From positions 1-64,000 of the forward strand of contig DIWM01000013.1 of the NCBI GenBank assembly GCA_002428485.1: a stretch of 64,000 nt of DNA, written 5' to 3'. The translations under genes were made by a program, and so were the position numbers. This stretch comes from Deltaproteobacteria bacterium UBA6106 (GTDB lineage Bacteria > Desulfobacterota > Syntrophorhabdia > Syntrophorhabdales > Syntrophorhabdaceae). The notes beneath the pieces were generated by a model that made no database searches, had not been told where the DNA came from, and saw only the letters and a list, made by a program, of their open reading frames with translations. Positions 25,354 to 34,938 of this stretch are shown piece by piece; within the stretch, counting starts at the first letter, position 1; each line of letters opens with the position of its first letter.

Positions 25354-27410
25354 TGGGACAATTACGATCAATAATCAAGGCAAAAAGCGATCTTTTCGTC
25401 GCCATCAGCGTTGTCTTTGTGATCCTCATTATGATCGTGCCACTCAACAGTTTCTTCATCGATATCTTTCTTACCTTAAGCATATCCCTGTCGCTTTTGA
25501 TCCTTTTTATCGCCATGTATACAGGCAAACCCCTCGATTTCTCCGTCTTTCCGTCAGTGCTGCTGATCGTGACCCTCTTCAGACTTTCCCTGAACATTGC
25601 TTCAACGAGGCTGATCCTCGTACACGGAGATGAGGGCGCACAGGCGGCAGGCCTTATCATCAAGGGTTTCGGCACTTTTATTGTGGGCGGAAATTATGTC
25701 GTAGGGGCCGTGGTCTTCCTCATTCTCATGATCATCAACTTTGTGGTCATCACAAAAGGCGCAGGAAGGGTAGCGGAAGTTGCTGCGCGGTTTACCCTTG
25801 ATGCAATGCCGGGGAAGCAGATGAGCATTGACGCGGACCTCAACGCCGGGCTCATCGATGACGCCGGCGCGAGAAAACGGAGGGAAAAGGTCGAACTTGA
25901 GGCTGATTTTTACGGCGCCATGGACGGTGCGAGCAAGTTTGTCAGGGGCGACGCGATAGCGGGAATAATAATCATCTTTGTGAATATCATAGGCGGATTG
26001 ATCATAGGCGTTGTGCAGAAAGGATTGCCGGCGACCGATGCCCTTGCAGTGTATACGATTTTAACGATAGGCGACGGTCTTGTTAGCCAGATACCGGCAC
26101 TTCTGACGTCTACCGCCGCGGGCATTATTGTCACAAGGGCAGCGAGCGAATCGAACCTCGGCAGCGATATGGTAAACCAGCTTTTTACGCAGCCGAAGGC
26201 GCTGAGCCTCGCTTCGGTAGTCATATTATCCATAGGGATGATCCCCGGCATCCCCCTTGTGCCCTTCCTTGTTCTTTCCACCGTTACCTTCGGGATAAGC
26301 TATTTTTTAAGGAAGGCGGCGCGGGAAGATATAGTCAGCGTACCCGATCTGATCCCGGAAGAAAAAGAGAAGCCGGACTTTATACAACCGCTGGAGATAC
26401 TTGAAATAGAGATAGGCTACGGATTGATACCGATAGTTGACTCCGAGCAGGGCGGAGAGCTTCTTGACAAACTGCGGGCCATACGGAAGCAGATGGGGAT
26501 GGAACTCGGTATAGTAGTGCCTCCGATGAAGCTGAGGGACAACCTCCAGTTGAAGCCTTTTGAATATCTGATCCTTATCAAGGGCATAGAGATGGGCAGA
26601 GGAGAACTGGTGCTCGGCAATATCCTTGCCATGGGAGGTGATGACAAGAAGGGGGTAAGGGACGGATTGCCGACAAAAGAACCGGTATTTAACCTTGACG
26701 CCTACTGGATCAATGAAAAGGACAGGGACAGATATATAGCAGAAGGGTTTACCGTTGTTGACCACCCGACCGTCATCGCTACGCACCTGACAGAGATATT
26801 GAGGAATAACGCGCACGAGTTGATGACGAGGCAGGAGACTCAGAAGCTCGTCGATTCGGTGTCGGCTGTTCATCCGAAGGTTGTTGAGGAATTGGCCCAG
26901 AACCAGATAAATGTGGGGGTCATCCAGAAGGTTCTGCAGAACCTCTTAAGGGAGCAGGTTTCCATAAGGGACCTCGTAACCATTCTTGAATCGATCGCCG
27001 ACGCATCGACATCCTCGAGGGACACTGAGTTGATAACTGAATTTGTGAGGCAGCGCATGTCGAGAAGCATATTGAAGCCCTACCTGGTGGACGGAGTGCT
27101 CAATATCCTTATTCTGGAAAAGTCTCTGGAAGAGAAGATGATCAATAACCTTCAGCAGTCAGACCAGGGATCGTTCCTCGCCCTTGACCTGTCCTTCAGC
27201 CAGCGCCTCATAGAGAAGATAGGGAACGAGGTAAGAAAGGCGCTGATGCAGAACATTCAGCCTATGCTGCTCGTCCACCCTGTCCTGAGAGGAAAATTGA
27301 GGAAGTTTCTTGAACGGTACATACAGGGGATTACCATTATTTCGCATAATGAGATCCCGCCGCAGATAAAGATGCAATCAGTGGGGGTAATAAGGATCAA
27401 TGAGGGTTAG
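25353..27410 (+). CDS. flhA: Flagellar export gate protein FlhA
   Basis: Largest export-gate component; docks chaperone-substrate complexes. The 685 residues have about eight N-terminal membrane segments and a cytoplasmic C-terminal half. The FHIPEP region is recognisable (KGAGRVAEVAARFTLDAMPG; KQMSIDADLNAGLIDDAGA). The 3' end overlaps flhF by 11 bases. Confidence 0.97.
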   Translation: MGQLRSIIKAKSDLFVAISVVFVILIMIVPLNSFFIDIFLTLSISLSLLILFIAMYTGKPLDFSVFPSVLLIVTLFRLSLNIASTRLILVHGDEGAQAAGLIIKGFGTFIVGGNYVVGAVVFLILMIINFVVITKGAGRVAEVAARFTLDAMPGKQMSIDADLNAGLIDDAGARKRREKVELEADFYGAMDGASKFVRGDAIAGIIIIFVNIIGGLIIGVVQKGLPATDALAVYTILTIGDGLVSQIPALLTSTAAGIIVTRAASESNLGSDMVNQLFTQPKALSLASVVILSIGMIPGIPLVPFLVLSTVTFGISYFLRKAAREDIVSVPDLIPEEKEKPDFIQPLEILEIEIGYGLIPIVDSEQGGELLDKLRAIRKQMGMELGIVVPPMKLRDNLQLKPFEYLILIKGIEMGRGELVLGNILAMGGDDKKGVRDGLPTKEPVFNLDAYWINEKDRDRYIAEGFTVVDHPTVIATHLTEILRNNAHELMTRQETQKLVDSVSAVHPKVVEELAQNQINVGVIQKVLQNLLREQVSIRDLVTILESIADASTSSRDTELITEFVRQRMSRSILKPYLVDGVLNILILEKSLEEKMINNLQQSDQGSFLALDLSFSQRLIEKIGNEVRKALMQNIQPMLLVHPVLRGKLRKFLERYIQGITIISHNEIPPQIKMQSVGVIRINEG

Positions 27411-28473
27411 AACCCATAGCTACGAAGACATCAGGGAGGGGATGGAGAAGATCAGAGAGATCTACGGCCCTGATACCATTATTGTGGATATTAAACACAA
27501 CAACCATAACGGACACGGCTGGTCGAAAAAGAGCTGCGAGATATCCGTGGCGCTCGAAGGCGACCCGGAACTGCAAGAAAAGGACCTTGGCGAGCTTAGG
27601 AAAAAGACAGAATCCATATGGAGCGATGCGGCACAGTTTTTGAGCGGGAAATTGATCTCTGTGGAATCCGAGATGATCATGGACAGGGTCAAGACTTACC
27701 CGCTGCCGCTGAAAGTCTTATATGAAAAGATCGTAAAGAACGGCGTGGATATGCACCTTGCCATGTCCATGATCTCCGAGGTCTACGGTGAGATTGGGCA
27801 ACTGGCGGGGAACAGCGTTAAAGCCACGTTTTTTCTGAAAAACATTATTGCAAGGCGGATTGCCATATCAGATATAACCGGTTCCGATAAGCCCCTGATG
27901 CTTCTTGGCCCTACGGGCGCGGGAAAAACAGAGACAGCAAAAAAGCTGGCGAAGCTGCTCTCGGAAAAGCACGAACAGGCTACCGTGGTAGTCTTCGATC
28001 CCATAAAGAGGGGAAGCTATGAGGATTTCAGGGCCTTTTCCGGGAGCACCGGAATACCTTTTGTGTATACCACCAGTATCGACGACCTTTACCTCAAGAT
28101 CGTCAATGGCACAGGGAGAAGGATCATCGATGTTACCGGGCATCTTGATTTTCAGGAAAAGATCGCCGCAAAAGCTCCTGCGATAGAAAAGGTCATCGTA
28201 TTGCCGGCAGGGGCGCGCGACGAGAAGATGAAGAATTATCTGAATAGATTCAAAGGCAGGAACAACATCGCAGGTGTAATCTTTACAAAACTTGACGAAG
28301 AAGACTCCCTCGGCCATCTCTGCCACAACCTGATCAATTTAAGCCAACCTCTTTGCTCTGTGACTACAGGAATTCATCTCGGGGATATTGTCATACCGAA
28401 CACCGAAATACTGGGAAAACTATTTATAGAGGGCAGCCAATGGAAAAGAGAAGAAAGCGCATTATTGCAGTAA
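27400..28473 (+). CDS. flhF: Flagellar SRP-type GTPase FlhF
   Basis: Positions polar flagella and recruits early basal-body parts. N-terminal basic region, then an NG domain with G1 GPTGAGKT (170-177) and G4 TKLDE (296-300). The G3 motif, normally DTAGR, reads DVTGH (244-248), and the G2 region is also divergent (DPIKRGSYEDF). At 357 residues it is near the usual length. The partner FlhG overlaps its 3' end by 34 bp. The divergent switch motifs raise the question of whether hydrolysis is normal. Confidence 0.92.
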   Translation: MRVRTHSYEDIREGMEKIREIYGPDTIIVDIKHNNHNGHGWSKKSCEISVALEGDPELQEKDLGELRKKTESIWSDAAQFLSGKLISVESEMIMDRVKTYPLPLKVLYEKIVKNGVDMHLAMSMISEVYGEIGQLAGNSVKATFFLKNIIARRIAISDITGSDKPLMLLGPTGAGKTETAKKLAKLLSEKHEQATVVVFDPIKRGSYEDFRAFSGSTGIPFVYTTSIDDLYLKIVNGTGRRIIDVTGHLDFQEKIAAKAPAIEKVIVLPAGARDEKMKNYLNRFKGRNNIAGVIFTKLDEEDSLGHLCHNLINLSQPLCSVTTGIHLGDIVIPNTEILGKLFIEGSQWKREESALLQ

Positions 28474-29183
28474 CGAGCGGAAAGGGCGGGGTCGGAAAGT
28501 CGTCCATTGTTTCGAACCTGGCCTACATGCTGGGCAGCATGAAGGAGCTTACGTTTATACTCGACGCCGACCTTTCCCTGGGGAATATCGATATCATGTT
28601 CGGCATGGTTCCGAAATACAATATAAAAGACCTGATCAAGGAAGGCAAAAATATTGAGGAGATATTGATTGAAGGCCCCTGCGGCATAAAGATCATCCCC
28701 GCGACATCGGGGATATGCGAATTTTCCGCCCTGAGCGCTGAAGAGAAAAAGATACTCTTTTCTTCTCTGCAGGAACTGCCGGAATACGACTTCCTTATCG
28801 TTGATACCTCTGCTGGAATCTCGTCGAACGTCATCTCCTTTAACGCCATGAGCGAGGATATTTTCGTTGTTGTCACCCCGGACCCCTCCAGCATTACCGA
28901 TTCCTATGCCGTCGTCAAAGTGCTGGAAAAAAAGACTGGAAGAAAAAATTTCAATATCGTCGTCAACATGGTGAAGGACGAAGAAGAGGCGTTGGAGATT
29001 TTCCGGAAGCTTGTTAATGTGTCCGACAGGTTTCTGGACGTCTCCCTCAACTATTTCGGCCATATCCCCCTTGACGCGAATATTAATCAGGCAATAAGGA
29101 AGCAGAAGCTGTGGGTCGAGCATTTCCCTGAGACAATGGCAACAAAGGCACTTTCTCAAATATGTGACAGGCTGGTATCTTAG
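28440..29183 (+). CDS. flhG: Flagellar number regulator FlhG (FleN), MinD-like ATPase
   Basis: ParA/MinD-family ATPase that limits flagellar number and stimulates FlhF. Deviant Walker A KGGVGKSS at about 14-21 with the leading SGK, then LDADLSLGNIDIMFG and the Walker B-like FLIVDTSAG. I start at ATG 28440 (MEKRRKRIIAVTSGK), the normal family N-terminus; the open frame extends 29 codons further but without FlhG similarity. The product is 247 residues, and no clear N-terminal DQAxxLR activator helix is present. Confidence 0.93.
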   Translation: MEKRRKRIIAVTSGKGGVGKSSIVSNLAYMLGSMKELTFILDADLSLGNIDIMFGMVPKYNIKDLIKEGKNIEEILIEGPCGIKIIPATSGICEFSALSAEEKKILFSSLQELPEYDFLIVDTSAGISSNVISFNAMSEDIFVVVTPDPSSITDSYAVVKVLEKKTGRKNFNIVVNMVKDEEEALEIFRKLVNVSDRFLDVSLNYFGHIPLDANINQAIRKQKLWVEHFPETMATKALSQICDRLVS

Positions 29184-29186
29184 ACA

Positions 29187-29921
29187 ATGTGGAAAAGGGC
29201 ATACGCACGATCGATGACGGAAAAAGAGAAGACGATAGAGGAGTTCATCCCTATCATCAAACATCTTGCCTATAAGGTCTCAAAAAGGTTTGAGGACGAC
29301 AATATCATCGACGACCTGATTTCCGCGGGCATTGTCGGCCTCCTTGAAGCGATGGAAAAGTTCGATACGGGCAAGGGGACAAAGCTGAACACCTTTGCGT
29401 ACCTGAGAATCCGCGGCGCAATGATAGACGAGCTAAGATCGCGGGATTGGTTTCCAAGAAGCGCCCGCACCAAGTCAAAAAGGATCAGCGAGGTAATAAG
29501 GAAGCTGGAAAACAGGCTCGGAAGGATCCCAAAAGAAGAAGAAATAGCAGAAGAGCTGAACATGGACGTTGATGAATACCTCGCTATGCTCAAGGACTAC
29601 GGCAACCTTTCTGTCCTGAGCATAGAGGACCTCCACGAGATATCAGGAGAAGACCGCGAAGCCCTTATGAGATATGTGACAGATGAAAAAGAAGATCCGG
29701 AGAGATGCGCAGAGCTATATGAGATCGAAAGGATCCTCGCAAAGGAACTCGACAGATTACCGGAGAGGCAGAAGCTTGTGCTCAGCCTTTATTACCATGA
29801 AGATATGAACATGAAAGAGATCGCAAGGACGCTCGGCATAACCGAAGCAAGGATATGCCAGATCCATTCCCAGGCGGTCCTGAATCTCAGGTCCCTTATG
29901 AAAAAACATCTGAAGAATTAA
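29187..29921 (+). CDS. fliA: Flagellar sigma factor FliA (sigma-28)
   Basis: RNA polymerase sigma factor for late flagellar and chemotaxis genes. Region 2 (LAYKVSKRFEDDNIIDDLIS; FNTFAYLRIRGAMIDELR-like core), region 3 (LGRIPKEEEIAEELNM) and region 4 (LPERQKLVLSLYYHEDMNMK, then LGITEARICQIHSQA) are all present over 244 residues. Translation may also start at Met10. It closes the fliL operon, so the sigma-54 tier makes the sigma-28 tier. Its stop codon lies inside a sigma-28 promoter for the next operon. Confidence 0.97.
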   Translation: MWKRAYARSMTEKEKTIEEFIPIIKHLAYKVSKRFEDDNIIDDLISAGIVGLLEAMEKFDTGKGTKLNTFAYLRIRGAMIDELRSRDWFPRSARTKSKRISEVIRKLENRLGRIPKEEEIAEELNMDVDEYLAMLKDYGNLSVLSIEDLHEISGEDREALMRYVTDEKEDPERCAELYEIERILAKELDRLPERQKLVLSLYYHEDMNMKEIARTLGITEARICQIHSQAVLNLRSLMKKHLKN

Positions 29922-29945
29922 AGTTTGTCCGCAGCATACCGATAA
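29919..29945 (+). promoter_or_regulatory. Sigma-28 promoter of the HDOD/chemotaxis operon
   Basis: TAAAGTTT (29919-29926), 11-bp spacer, ACCGATAA (29938-29945). It overlaps the fliA stop codon. One mismatch to consensus. Confidence 0.9.
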
Positions 29946-29961
29946 TATTGGTAGAAATTGT

Positions 29962-30843
29962 ATGGATACCGATCGCATACTGCATAAGCTCAAGGAAGTC
30001 AATATGTTGCCGACCTTTCCTGCCACTGTAGGGACTGTGATGAACCTGATCCAGGACCCGATGAGCTCCGCGGCAGACCTTGCAAGGGGGATGGACCCGT
30101 CGATGGTCAGCGAGGTCTTGAGAATAGCAAACACGGCATATTTCGGGACAAGGAATTTCAGAAACATAACTTCCATTGAACATGCTATCGCCATTATCGG
30201 CCTGGAGCATCTATCGTCGATCATACTTCAAATGCCTTTCATAACCATGGTAAAGGGGGATAGCGGCTTCGACCGCGAGAGGTTCATGGAGCATTCGATC
30301 ATGTGCGGCGTTCTGTCAAAGACGATCAGTTTATCGACAAGGCTCGGGAATCCCGGCGAGGCCTACATCGGCGGGATGATGCATGACATAGGGACTATCA
30401 TCATCTACCGGTATTTCAGGCGCGAATGGGATCAGGTGTGTTCGCTGGTGCGGGAAAGGGACATCCCATGGCCTGATGCGGAGAGGGAGGTCTTTGCCAT
30501 GGATCACGGTTATATGGGTGCGATCCTGCTGGAATTATGGAATATACCGAAGGTGGTTACTGACAGCGTAATGTTTCATCATTGCCCCGACGAGGCAAAA
30601 GAAAACAGTGGAAATGCATTAGCCGTTCATCTCGGAAACAGATTATCAAAGCTGGTCAATGCCCAGGGCATTGTTTCGGACTTTGATGTCTTTTTAAAGA
30701 GGTGCAGATCTTTCCTGGATATCGGCAATGAGCCTGGTCTTGAGCGTTTGCCGGGCGATGGAGTGATGTTCTACGAAAAGATATACGCTGCGGCAAGGCA
30801 GACGCAGCATTATATATATGAAGAAAAAAGGGAAGAGAGATGA
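29962..30843 (+). CDS. HDOD-domain protein at the head of the che operon
   Basis: HDOD proteins are HD-related but lack phosphohydrolase residues and act in signalling. The domain spans about 10-215 (LPTFPATVGTVMNLIQDP; VSEVLRIANTAYFG; FRNITSIEHAIAIIGLEHL). The first Met gives a predicted leader of only about nine bases from the sigma-28 promoter; the Met at residue 15 has an AAGGA ribosome site and is the alternative. First gene of HDOD-cheB-HEAT-cheR-cheY-cheA and linked by four-base overlap to cheB. A role in motility or c-di-GMP signalling is inference. Confidence 0.88.
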   Translation: MDTDRILHKLKEVNMLPTFPATVGTVMNLIQDPMSSAADLARGMDPSMVSEVLRIANTAYFGTRNFRNITSIEHAIAIIGLEHLSSIILQMPFITMVKGDSGFDRERFMEHSIMCGVLSKTISLSTRLGNPGEAYIGGMMHDIGTIIIYRYFRREWDQVCSLVRERDIPWPDAEREVFAMDHGYMGAILLELWNIPKVVTDSVMFHHCPDEAKENSGNALAVHLGNRLSKLVNAQGIVSDFDVFLKRCRSFLDIGNEPGLERLPGDGVMFYEKIYAAARQTQHYIYEEKREER

Positions 30844-31868
30844 TCAAGGTGCTCGTAGTCGACGATTCTTTTGTTATGAGAAAGGTGATAACGAGGATAC
30901 TTGAAAAGGACCCGCAGATAGAGATTGCGGGAACGGCCGGCGACGGCAGGGAAGCGCTCGAGAAGATCGAGTTGCTGCAGCCCGATGTTATGACCCTTGA
31001 CATAGAGATGCCCGTAATGAACGGCATAGATGTTTTAAGGCAGGTTATGGCAAAAAGGCCTATGCCGGTAATCATGATGAGCGCCCTCACAAAAGAAGGC
31101 GCCGACATTACTATCGAGGCACTCAACCTGGGCGCCTGCGATTTTGTCACTAAAGATCTTTCGGGCTTTACATCGGCCGCAGCGTGCATTGAGGGCGAGC
31201 TTATCAATAAAGTAAAAAATGTGGCGAAGAACAAGGCAAAATATTTGCTAAAAAGGTTAGATGCAATGAAAAAGCCGGTTGCATTAAACCCTGACAAAAA
31301 GATCAGGCACGAGATCCTCTCCATCGGCGCTTCCACCGGCGGCCCTCCAGCTCTGCAGCACATACTGTCGAGCCTGCCGGGAGACTTTCCCATACCGGTG
31401 GTGATCGCCCAGCATATGCCGAAGATATTCACGCAATCTTTCGCGCAAAGGCTGAACGCTCTTTCACGGCTGGAGGTTAAAGAGGCAGAGGACAAAGAGG
31501 TGCTCAAAGCCGGCGTTGCCCTTGTAGCACCGGGGGATACACACATAAGCCTGAAAAGAAGGGGAAGGGATGTGGTCGTGGAATTTGTCGACGGCGCCCG
31601 GTTTATTTACAGGCCATCGGTCGATCTCCTCATGTCAACTACCGCAGAGGCATATGAATCGCTGTCGATCGGGGTAATCCTGACGGGAATGGGGAACGAC
31701 GGACTGGCAGGTATGAAAGAACTGAAATCAAAAAATGGCTATGTGATAGCGCAAAACGAAGAAACATGCGTGGTATACGGAATGCCAAAGGCGGTTGTAA
31801 ACGCGAACATTACCGACGCGGTACTTCCTGTGGATAAGATACCGGAAGAGATCATGAGGGTGCTATGA
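30840..31868 (+). CDS. cheB: Chemotaxis methylesterase CheB
   Basis: Receptor demethylase/deamidase activated by CheA. Receiver domain with D54 (MTLDIEMP) and a methylesterase domain with the catalytic triad visible: S165 in GASTGG, H192 in AQHMPK, D287 in TGMGNDG. At 342 residues it has the usual length. Translationally linked to genes on both sides by ATGA overlaps. Confidence 0.97.
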   Translation: MIKVLVVDDSFVMRKVITRILEKDPQIEIAGTAGDGREALEKIELLQPDVMTLDIEMPVMNGIDVLRQVMAKRPMPVIMMSALTKEGADITIEALNLGACDFVTKDLSGFTSAAACIEGELINKVKNVAKNKAKYLLKRLDAMKKPVALNPDKKIRHEILSIGASTGGPPALQHILSSLPGDFPIPVVIAQHMPKIFTQSFAQRLNALSRLEVKEAEDKEVLKAGVALVAPGDTHISLKRRGRDVVVEFVDGARFIYRPSVDLLMSTTAEAYESLSIGVILTGMGNDGLAGMKELKSKNGYVIAQNEETCVVYGMPKAVVNANITDAVLPVDKIPEEIMRVL

Positions 31869-33727
31869 ACCAGACTGCAGAAGAATCGGCAAAAGGGAAC
31901 ACAATGGACCAGCAAAAATTGTCCTATTTGGTTGGGCTATTGAAAAGCGGCGACAATTACGAGAAAGAAAAGGTTGTCGAGACGTTAATATCGGCGCCGG
32001 GCAAGAAGACCGTTCAGTCGATTGTGCCCTTGCTATACGAAAATAATACTGGGGTCAGGATGGCGGCCCATGAGGTACTGAAGAAGACAGGCTCCCATGA
32101 TCTGGATAGCATTGTTGCACTCCTCGAAGATAAAAATGAAGATATAAGGGTATACGCATGCGAAATCCTGTCAGGAATAGGCGACAGCCGGGCTATCCCT
32201 TCGATCATAAGAAAAATATATGAGGATGAGGAAAACGTGAGGAATGCGGGCTGCATCGCCCTCGGGGAATTCAGCGGTAAACAAGCGGTGATGGCGCTTC
32301 TGGACGCCTTGAAGGATGATGAATGGATCGCTTTTTCAGCTGTCTTCAGCCTCGGGAAGATAGGCGATCCGGAAGCTGTCGGTCCGCTTTTTGAACTTTT
32401 CAAAGATGGGTCTGAAGAATTGTCTGTTGCCGCCTGCGAGGTGCTCATTGGTTTCAACGACACAAAGGTCCTTGATGAGATGTTCGAACAGATGAGGCAG
32501 TGGGATGGCAGAAAAAGGGATATGTATCTGAAGGTTATCCTGGAGAAAGGCAATGAGGATACCTTCCAGAGATTGAAAGAAAAGATAGGGGATGAATTAT
32601 TCGAGCATCTTCTGAAGGTTTTGCAGAGCGAGGATGCGAGCTCGGTCGAATTCCTCAGGATGTTGAGCAATTTCAGGAGCAAGAAAGCCTGCGACGCAAT
32701 GCTGAGAGCGCTTAGTGTTATGGACAGGGAGACAGAGGAGTTCAATGAGGTCCTTGAGCTGTTTGTATCGCTCAAAGGCGTCTGGGAAGAATACACAGAA
32801 GAATATATGGGGCATGCAGAGGAAAGCCTGCTGCCTTTTGTACGTGCCTGCAGGGCTGCGCGTGTTCGGGTTGCAGAGCCTATGCTGCTGCAGGTTTTTC
32901 TTTCATCTTCCGTTGATGTAAAAAGAGAGCTTATTGTCAGCCTGCCCGACATTGTTGATGGAAGCGGACGGTCAATCATTGTAGAAGGAATGAGAGACGT
33001 TGACGGACACATCAAGGGCGACTCTGCTATCGCTGCGGGGCTTATGGGGTTGAGCGACCTGAAGGGCGCAATCCTCGATATTGCAAAAAAGGGGTTTGTG
33101 GACGTGAGGATAAAGGCATTGAAAGTATTGATCGCTCTTGACGTGGAGGAGGCGAAGAAGGCCATAGATGATTTTGTTTATAACGGTACGAATGAAGACA
33201 AGAAGATATACCTTGCCGGCGCATGTCTCCTGAACAGCGATATGAACCTGCCGTTAACGGAACATCTGCTGCGAGACTCTGATGAAAATGTTGTCAGAGG
33301 CGCTTTGGGCGTGGCGGGTAATTTTATAAACGACAAAAGATATCTTGATTTTCTCGAGGCCTTTTTGGCGTCTCAGAGCATCCCGCACGAGGTGCTGAAG
33401 ATTATTAAAGAAAAAAGGCTTCATCAGTTCAAGGGCCGCCTGATCGATATCTTTACCGACAAGGATAAAGGTCTTTGGACCCGGTACTATGCGCTCTCGG
33501 CGCTCGGGGCCCTTGAAGACCCTTTGCTGTTTGACATTTTTGCCCGCGGGCTGAATGAGGACAACAATCTCATAAAGATAGGCTGTATAAAGGCGCTGGC
33601 CGACTTCAAGTATAAAAAGGCATTGGCCCTCATCGCGCCGTTTCTCGATGACCCCGATGAGGACGTGAGGTCAGCGGCTGCCTTTGTATTAAATGAACCG
33701 GAGAATGCTCAGGAAAGAAAACGATGA
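31865..33727 (+). CDS. HEAT-repeat protein embedded in the che operon
   Basis: A 620-residue protein made almost entirely of HEAT-like helical repeats. Examples are AAHEVLKKTGSHDLDSIVAL, ACEILSGIGDSRAIPSIIRK, GCIALGEFSGKQAVMALLDA and AVFSLGKIGDPEAVGPLFEL in the first 190 residues, and again at the C-terminus (CIKALADFKYKKALALIAPF). No enzyme motif, signal peptide or membrane segment is seen. It overlaps cheB and cheR by four bases each, so it is made together with the adaptation enzymes. Such solenoids are protein-binding scaffolds; a scaffold for CheB/CheR or the signalling array is a reasonable guess. Confidence 0.9.
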   Translation: MNQTAEESAKGNTMDQQKLSYLVGLLKSGDNYEKEKVVETLISAPGKKTVQSIVPLLYENNTGVRMAAHEVLKKTGSHDLDSIVALLEDKNEDIRVYACEILSGIGDSRAIPSIIRKIYEDEENVRNAGCIALGEFSGKQAVMALLDALKDDEWIAFSAVFSLGKIGDPEAVGPLFELFKDGSEELSVAACEVLIGFNDTKVLDEMFEQMRQWDGRKRDMYLKVILEKGNEDTFQRLKEKIGDELFEHLLKVLQSEDASSVEFLRMLSNFRSKKACDAMLRALSVMDRETEEFNEVLELFVSLKGVWEEYTEEYMGHAEESLLPFVRACRAARVRVAEPMLLQVFLSSSVDVKRELIVSLPDIVDGSGRSIIVEGMRDVDGHIKGDSAIAAGLMGLSDLKGAILDIAKKGFVDVRIKALKVLIALDVEEAKKAIDDFVYNGTNEDKKIYLAGACLLNSDMNLPLTEHLLRDSDENVVRGALGVAGNFINDKRYLDFLEAFLASQSIPHEVLKIIKEKRLHQFKGRLIDIFTDKDKGLWTRYYALSALGALEDPLLFDIFARGLNEDNNLIKIGCIKALADFKYKKALALIAPFLDDPDEDVRSAAAFVLNEPENAQERKR

Positions 33728-34551
33728 TGACCAAAGAAGAGTTTACGATGCTGAGAGATTTTGTCTATGAAAAGACAGGGATCTATTTTGCAGAAAATAA
33801 GATGTATCTCCTGGAGAGCAGGCTGACGAACCGCCTGCAGGAACTTGGCTTTAGTTCATATGAAGATTACTACTACAGCCTGAAGTTTGGCAGCGAAAAG
33901 GCAAAAAACGAAATGGCAAACCTTTTCGACGTCGTAACGACAAATGAAACAAGCTTTTTCAGGAACCCCCCGCAGCTGGATGTTTTCAGAACTATGATCA
34001 AGAAGGATTACTGCAATGGGAACATGCTCGGCAGCCCTATCAGGATCTGGAGCGCCGCGTGCTCGACAGGCGAAGAGCCGTACACACTTGCTATCATTAT
34101 CCTGGAGATTATTGAATCATTAAAGAAAAACATACCCTTTACGATATACGGTACGGATATCAGCTCGAAGGTGATTGAGTCGGCGAGGAGGGCTGTATTC
34201 AGCCAGTACAGCGTACGGAATACGGATGAAAGAACGGTAAAAAAGTATTTCGCCGGGGAAAATAACCTTTATGCGCTTAAGGAAGAGGTAAAAAAATATG
34301 TCAAGATAGATTTCATGAACCTTATGGAGGAAAATGCGTACAAGATATACAGGCAAATGGATTTTATATTCTGCAGGAATGTCCTCATATATTTCGATGA
34401 AAAAATGAAGAAAAAGGTTATCGATTGCCTCTATGAGTGCCTCAGGCCGAAAGGGGTTCTGATCATAGGGCACGCGGAGTCGCTTCACAACATATCGAGG
34501 GCGTTCAAACCACTGGTTTTTCCGGGGACCATAGCGTATCAGCGAGGGTAG
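33724..34551 (+). CDS. cheR: Chemotaxis methyltransferase CheR
   Basis: Methylates receptor glutamates using SAM. N-terminal helical domain and a C-terminal methyltransferase domain with the CheR signature SAACSTGEEPYTLAI at about 105 and the later FIFCRNVLIYFD and LFIGHAESL-like motifs. The 275-residue length fits. No pentapeptide-binding TPR extension is present. Confidence 0.97.
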   Translation: MMTKEEFTMLRDFVYEKTGIYFAENKMYLLESRLTNRLQELGFSSYEDYYYSLKFGSEKAKNEMANLFDVVTTNETSFFRNPPQLDVFRTMIKKDYCNGNMLGSPIRIWSAACSTGEEPYTLAIIILEIIESLKKNIPFTIYGTDISSKVIESARRAVFSQYSVRNTDERTVKKYFAGENNLYALKEEVKKYVKIDFMNLMEENAYKIYRQMDFIFCRNVLIYFDEKMKKKVIDCLYECLRPKGVLIIGHAESLHNISRAFKPLVFPGTIAYQRG

Positions 34552-34554
34552 GAC

Positions 34555-34938
34555 ATGAAAACGGTATTGATTATCGATGACTCACCAACCATCAGAAAGC
34601 TGCTGGCATACATCCTTAAAAAGAAAAATTACATCATCGCGGAAGCGGAAGACGGCATGGACGCAATGGAGAAACTGAGCCACGTCCAGGTCGACCTCGT
34701 AATCGTAGACCTGAATATGCCCAATATGGACGGGATAGAATTTGTTAAGGGGCTCCGCGATAATTATTATTATATGGATACGCCCGTTATCATGCTTACC
34801 ACGACGAAAGACGAGAAGTTGAAAAAGGATGCCTTTGAGGCAGGCGTAAACATGTTTCTCAATAAACCCGTTCAGCCCGGGGTATTGCTTTACAAGGTAG
34901 AAAGCTTCTTACAGGAGGGGGAAGGCGATGGGAGATGA
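34555..34938 (+). CDS. cheY: Single-domain response regulator CheY
   Basis: Phosphorylated by CheA; binds FliM to change rotation. The 127 residues are one receiver domain with D8/D9, phospho-acceptor D52 (VDLNMP), Thr in LTTT (82-84) and K104 (NKP). Located between cheR and cheA and overlapping cheA by 11 bases. Confidence 0.94.
   Translation: MKTVLIIDDSPTIRKLLAYILKKKNYIIAEAEDGMDAMEKLSHVQVDLVIVDLNMPNMDGIEFVKGLRDNYYYMDTPVIMLTTTKDEKLKKDAFEAGVNMFLNKPVQPGVLLYKVESFLQEGEGDGR

Noticed and set aside
30656..33165. Long minus-strand frames opposite cheB and the HEAT gene (296 and 383 codons)
   Set aside because: Both are antisense to clear genes; they are Ser-rich as expected from the reverse of Glu/Lys/Asp-rich codons.
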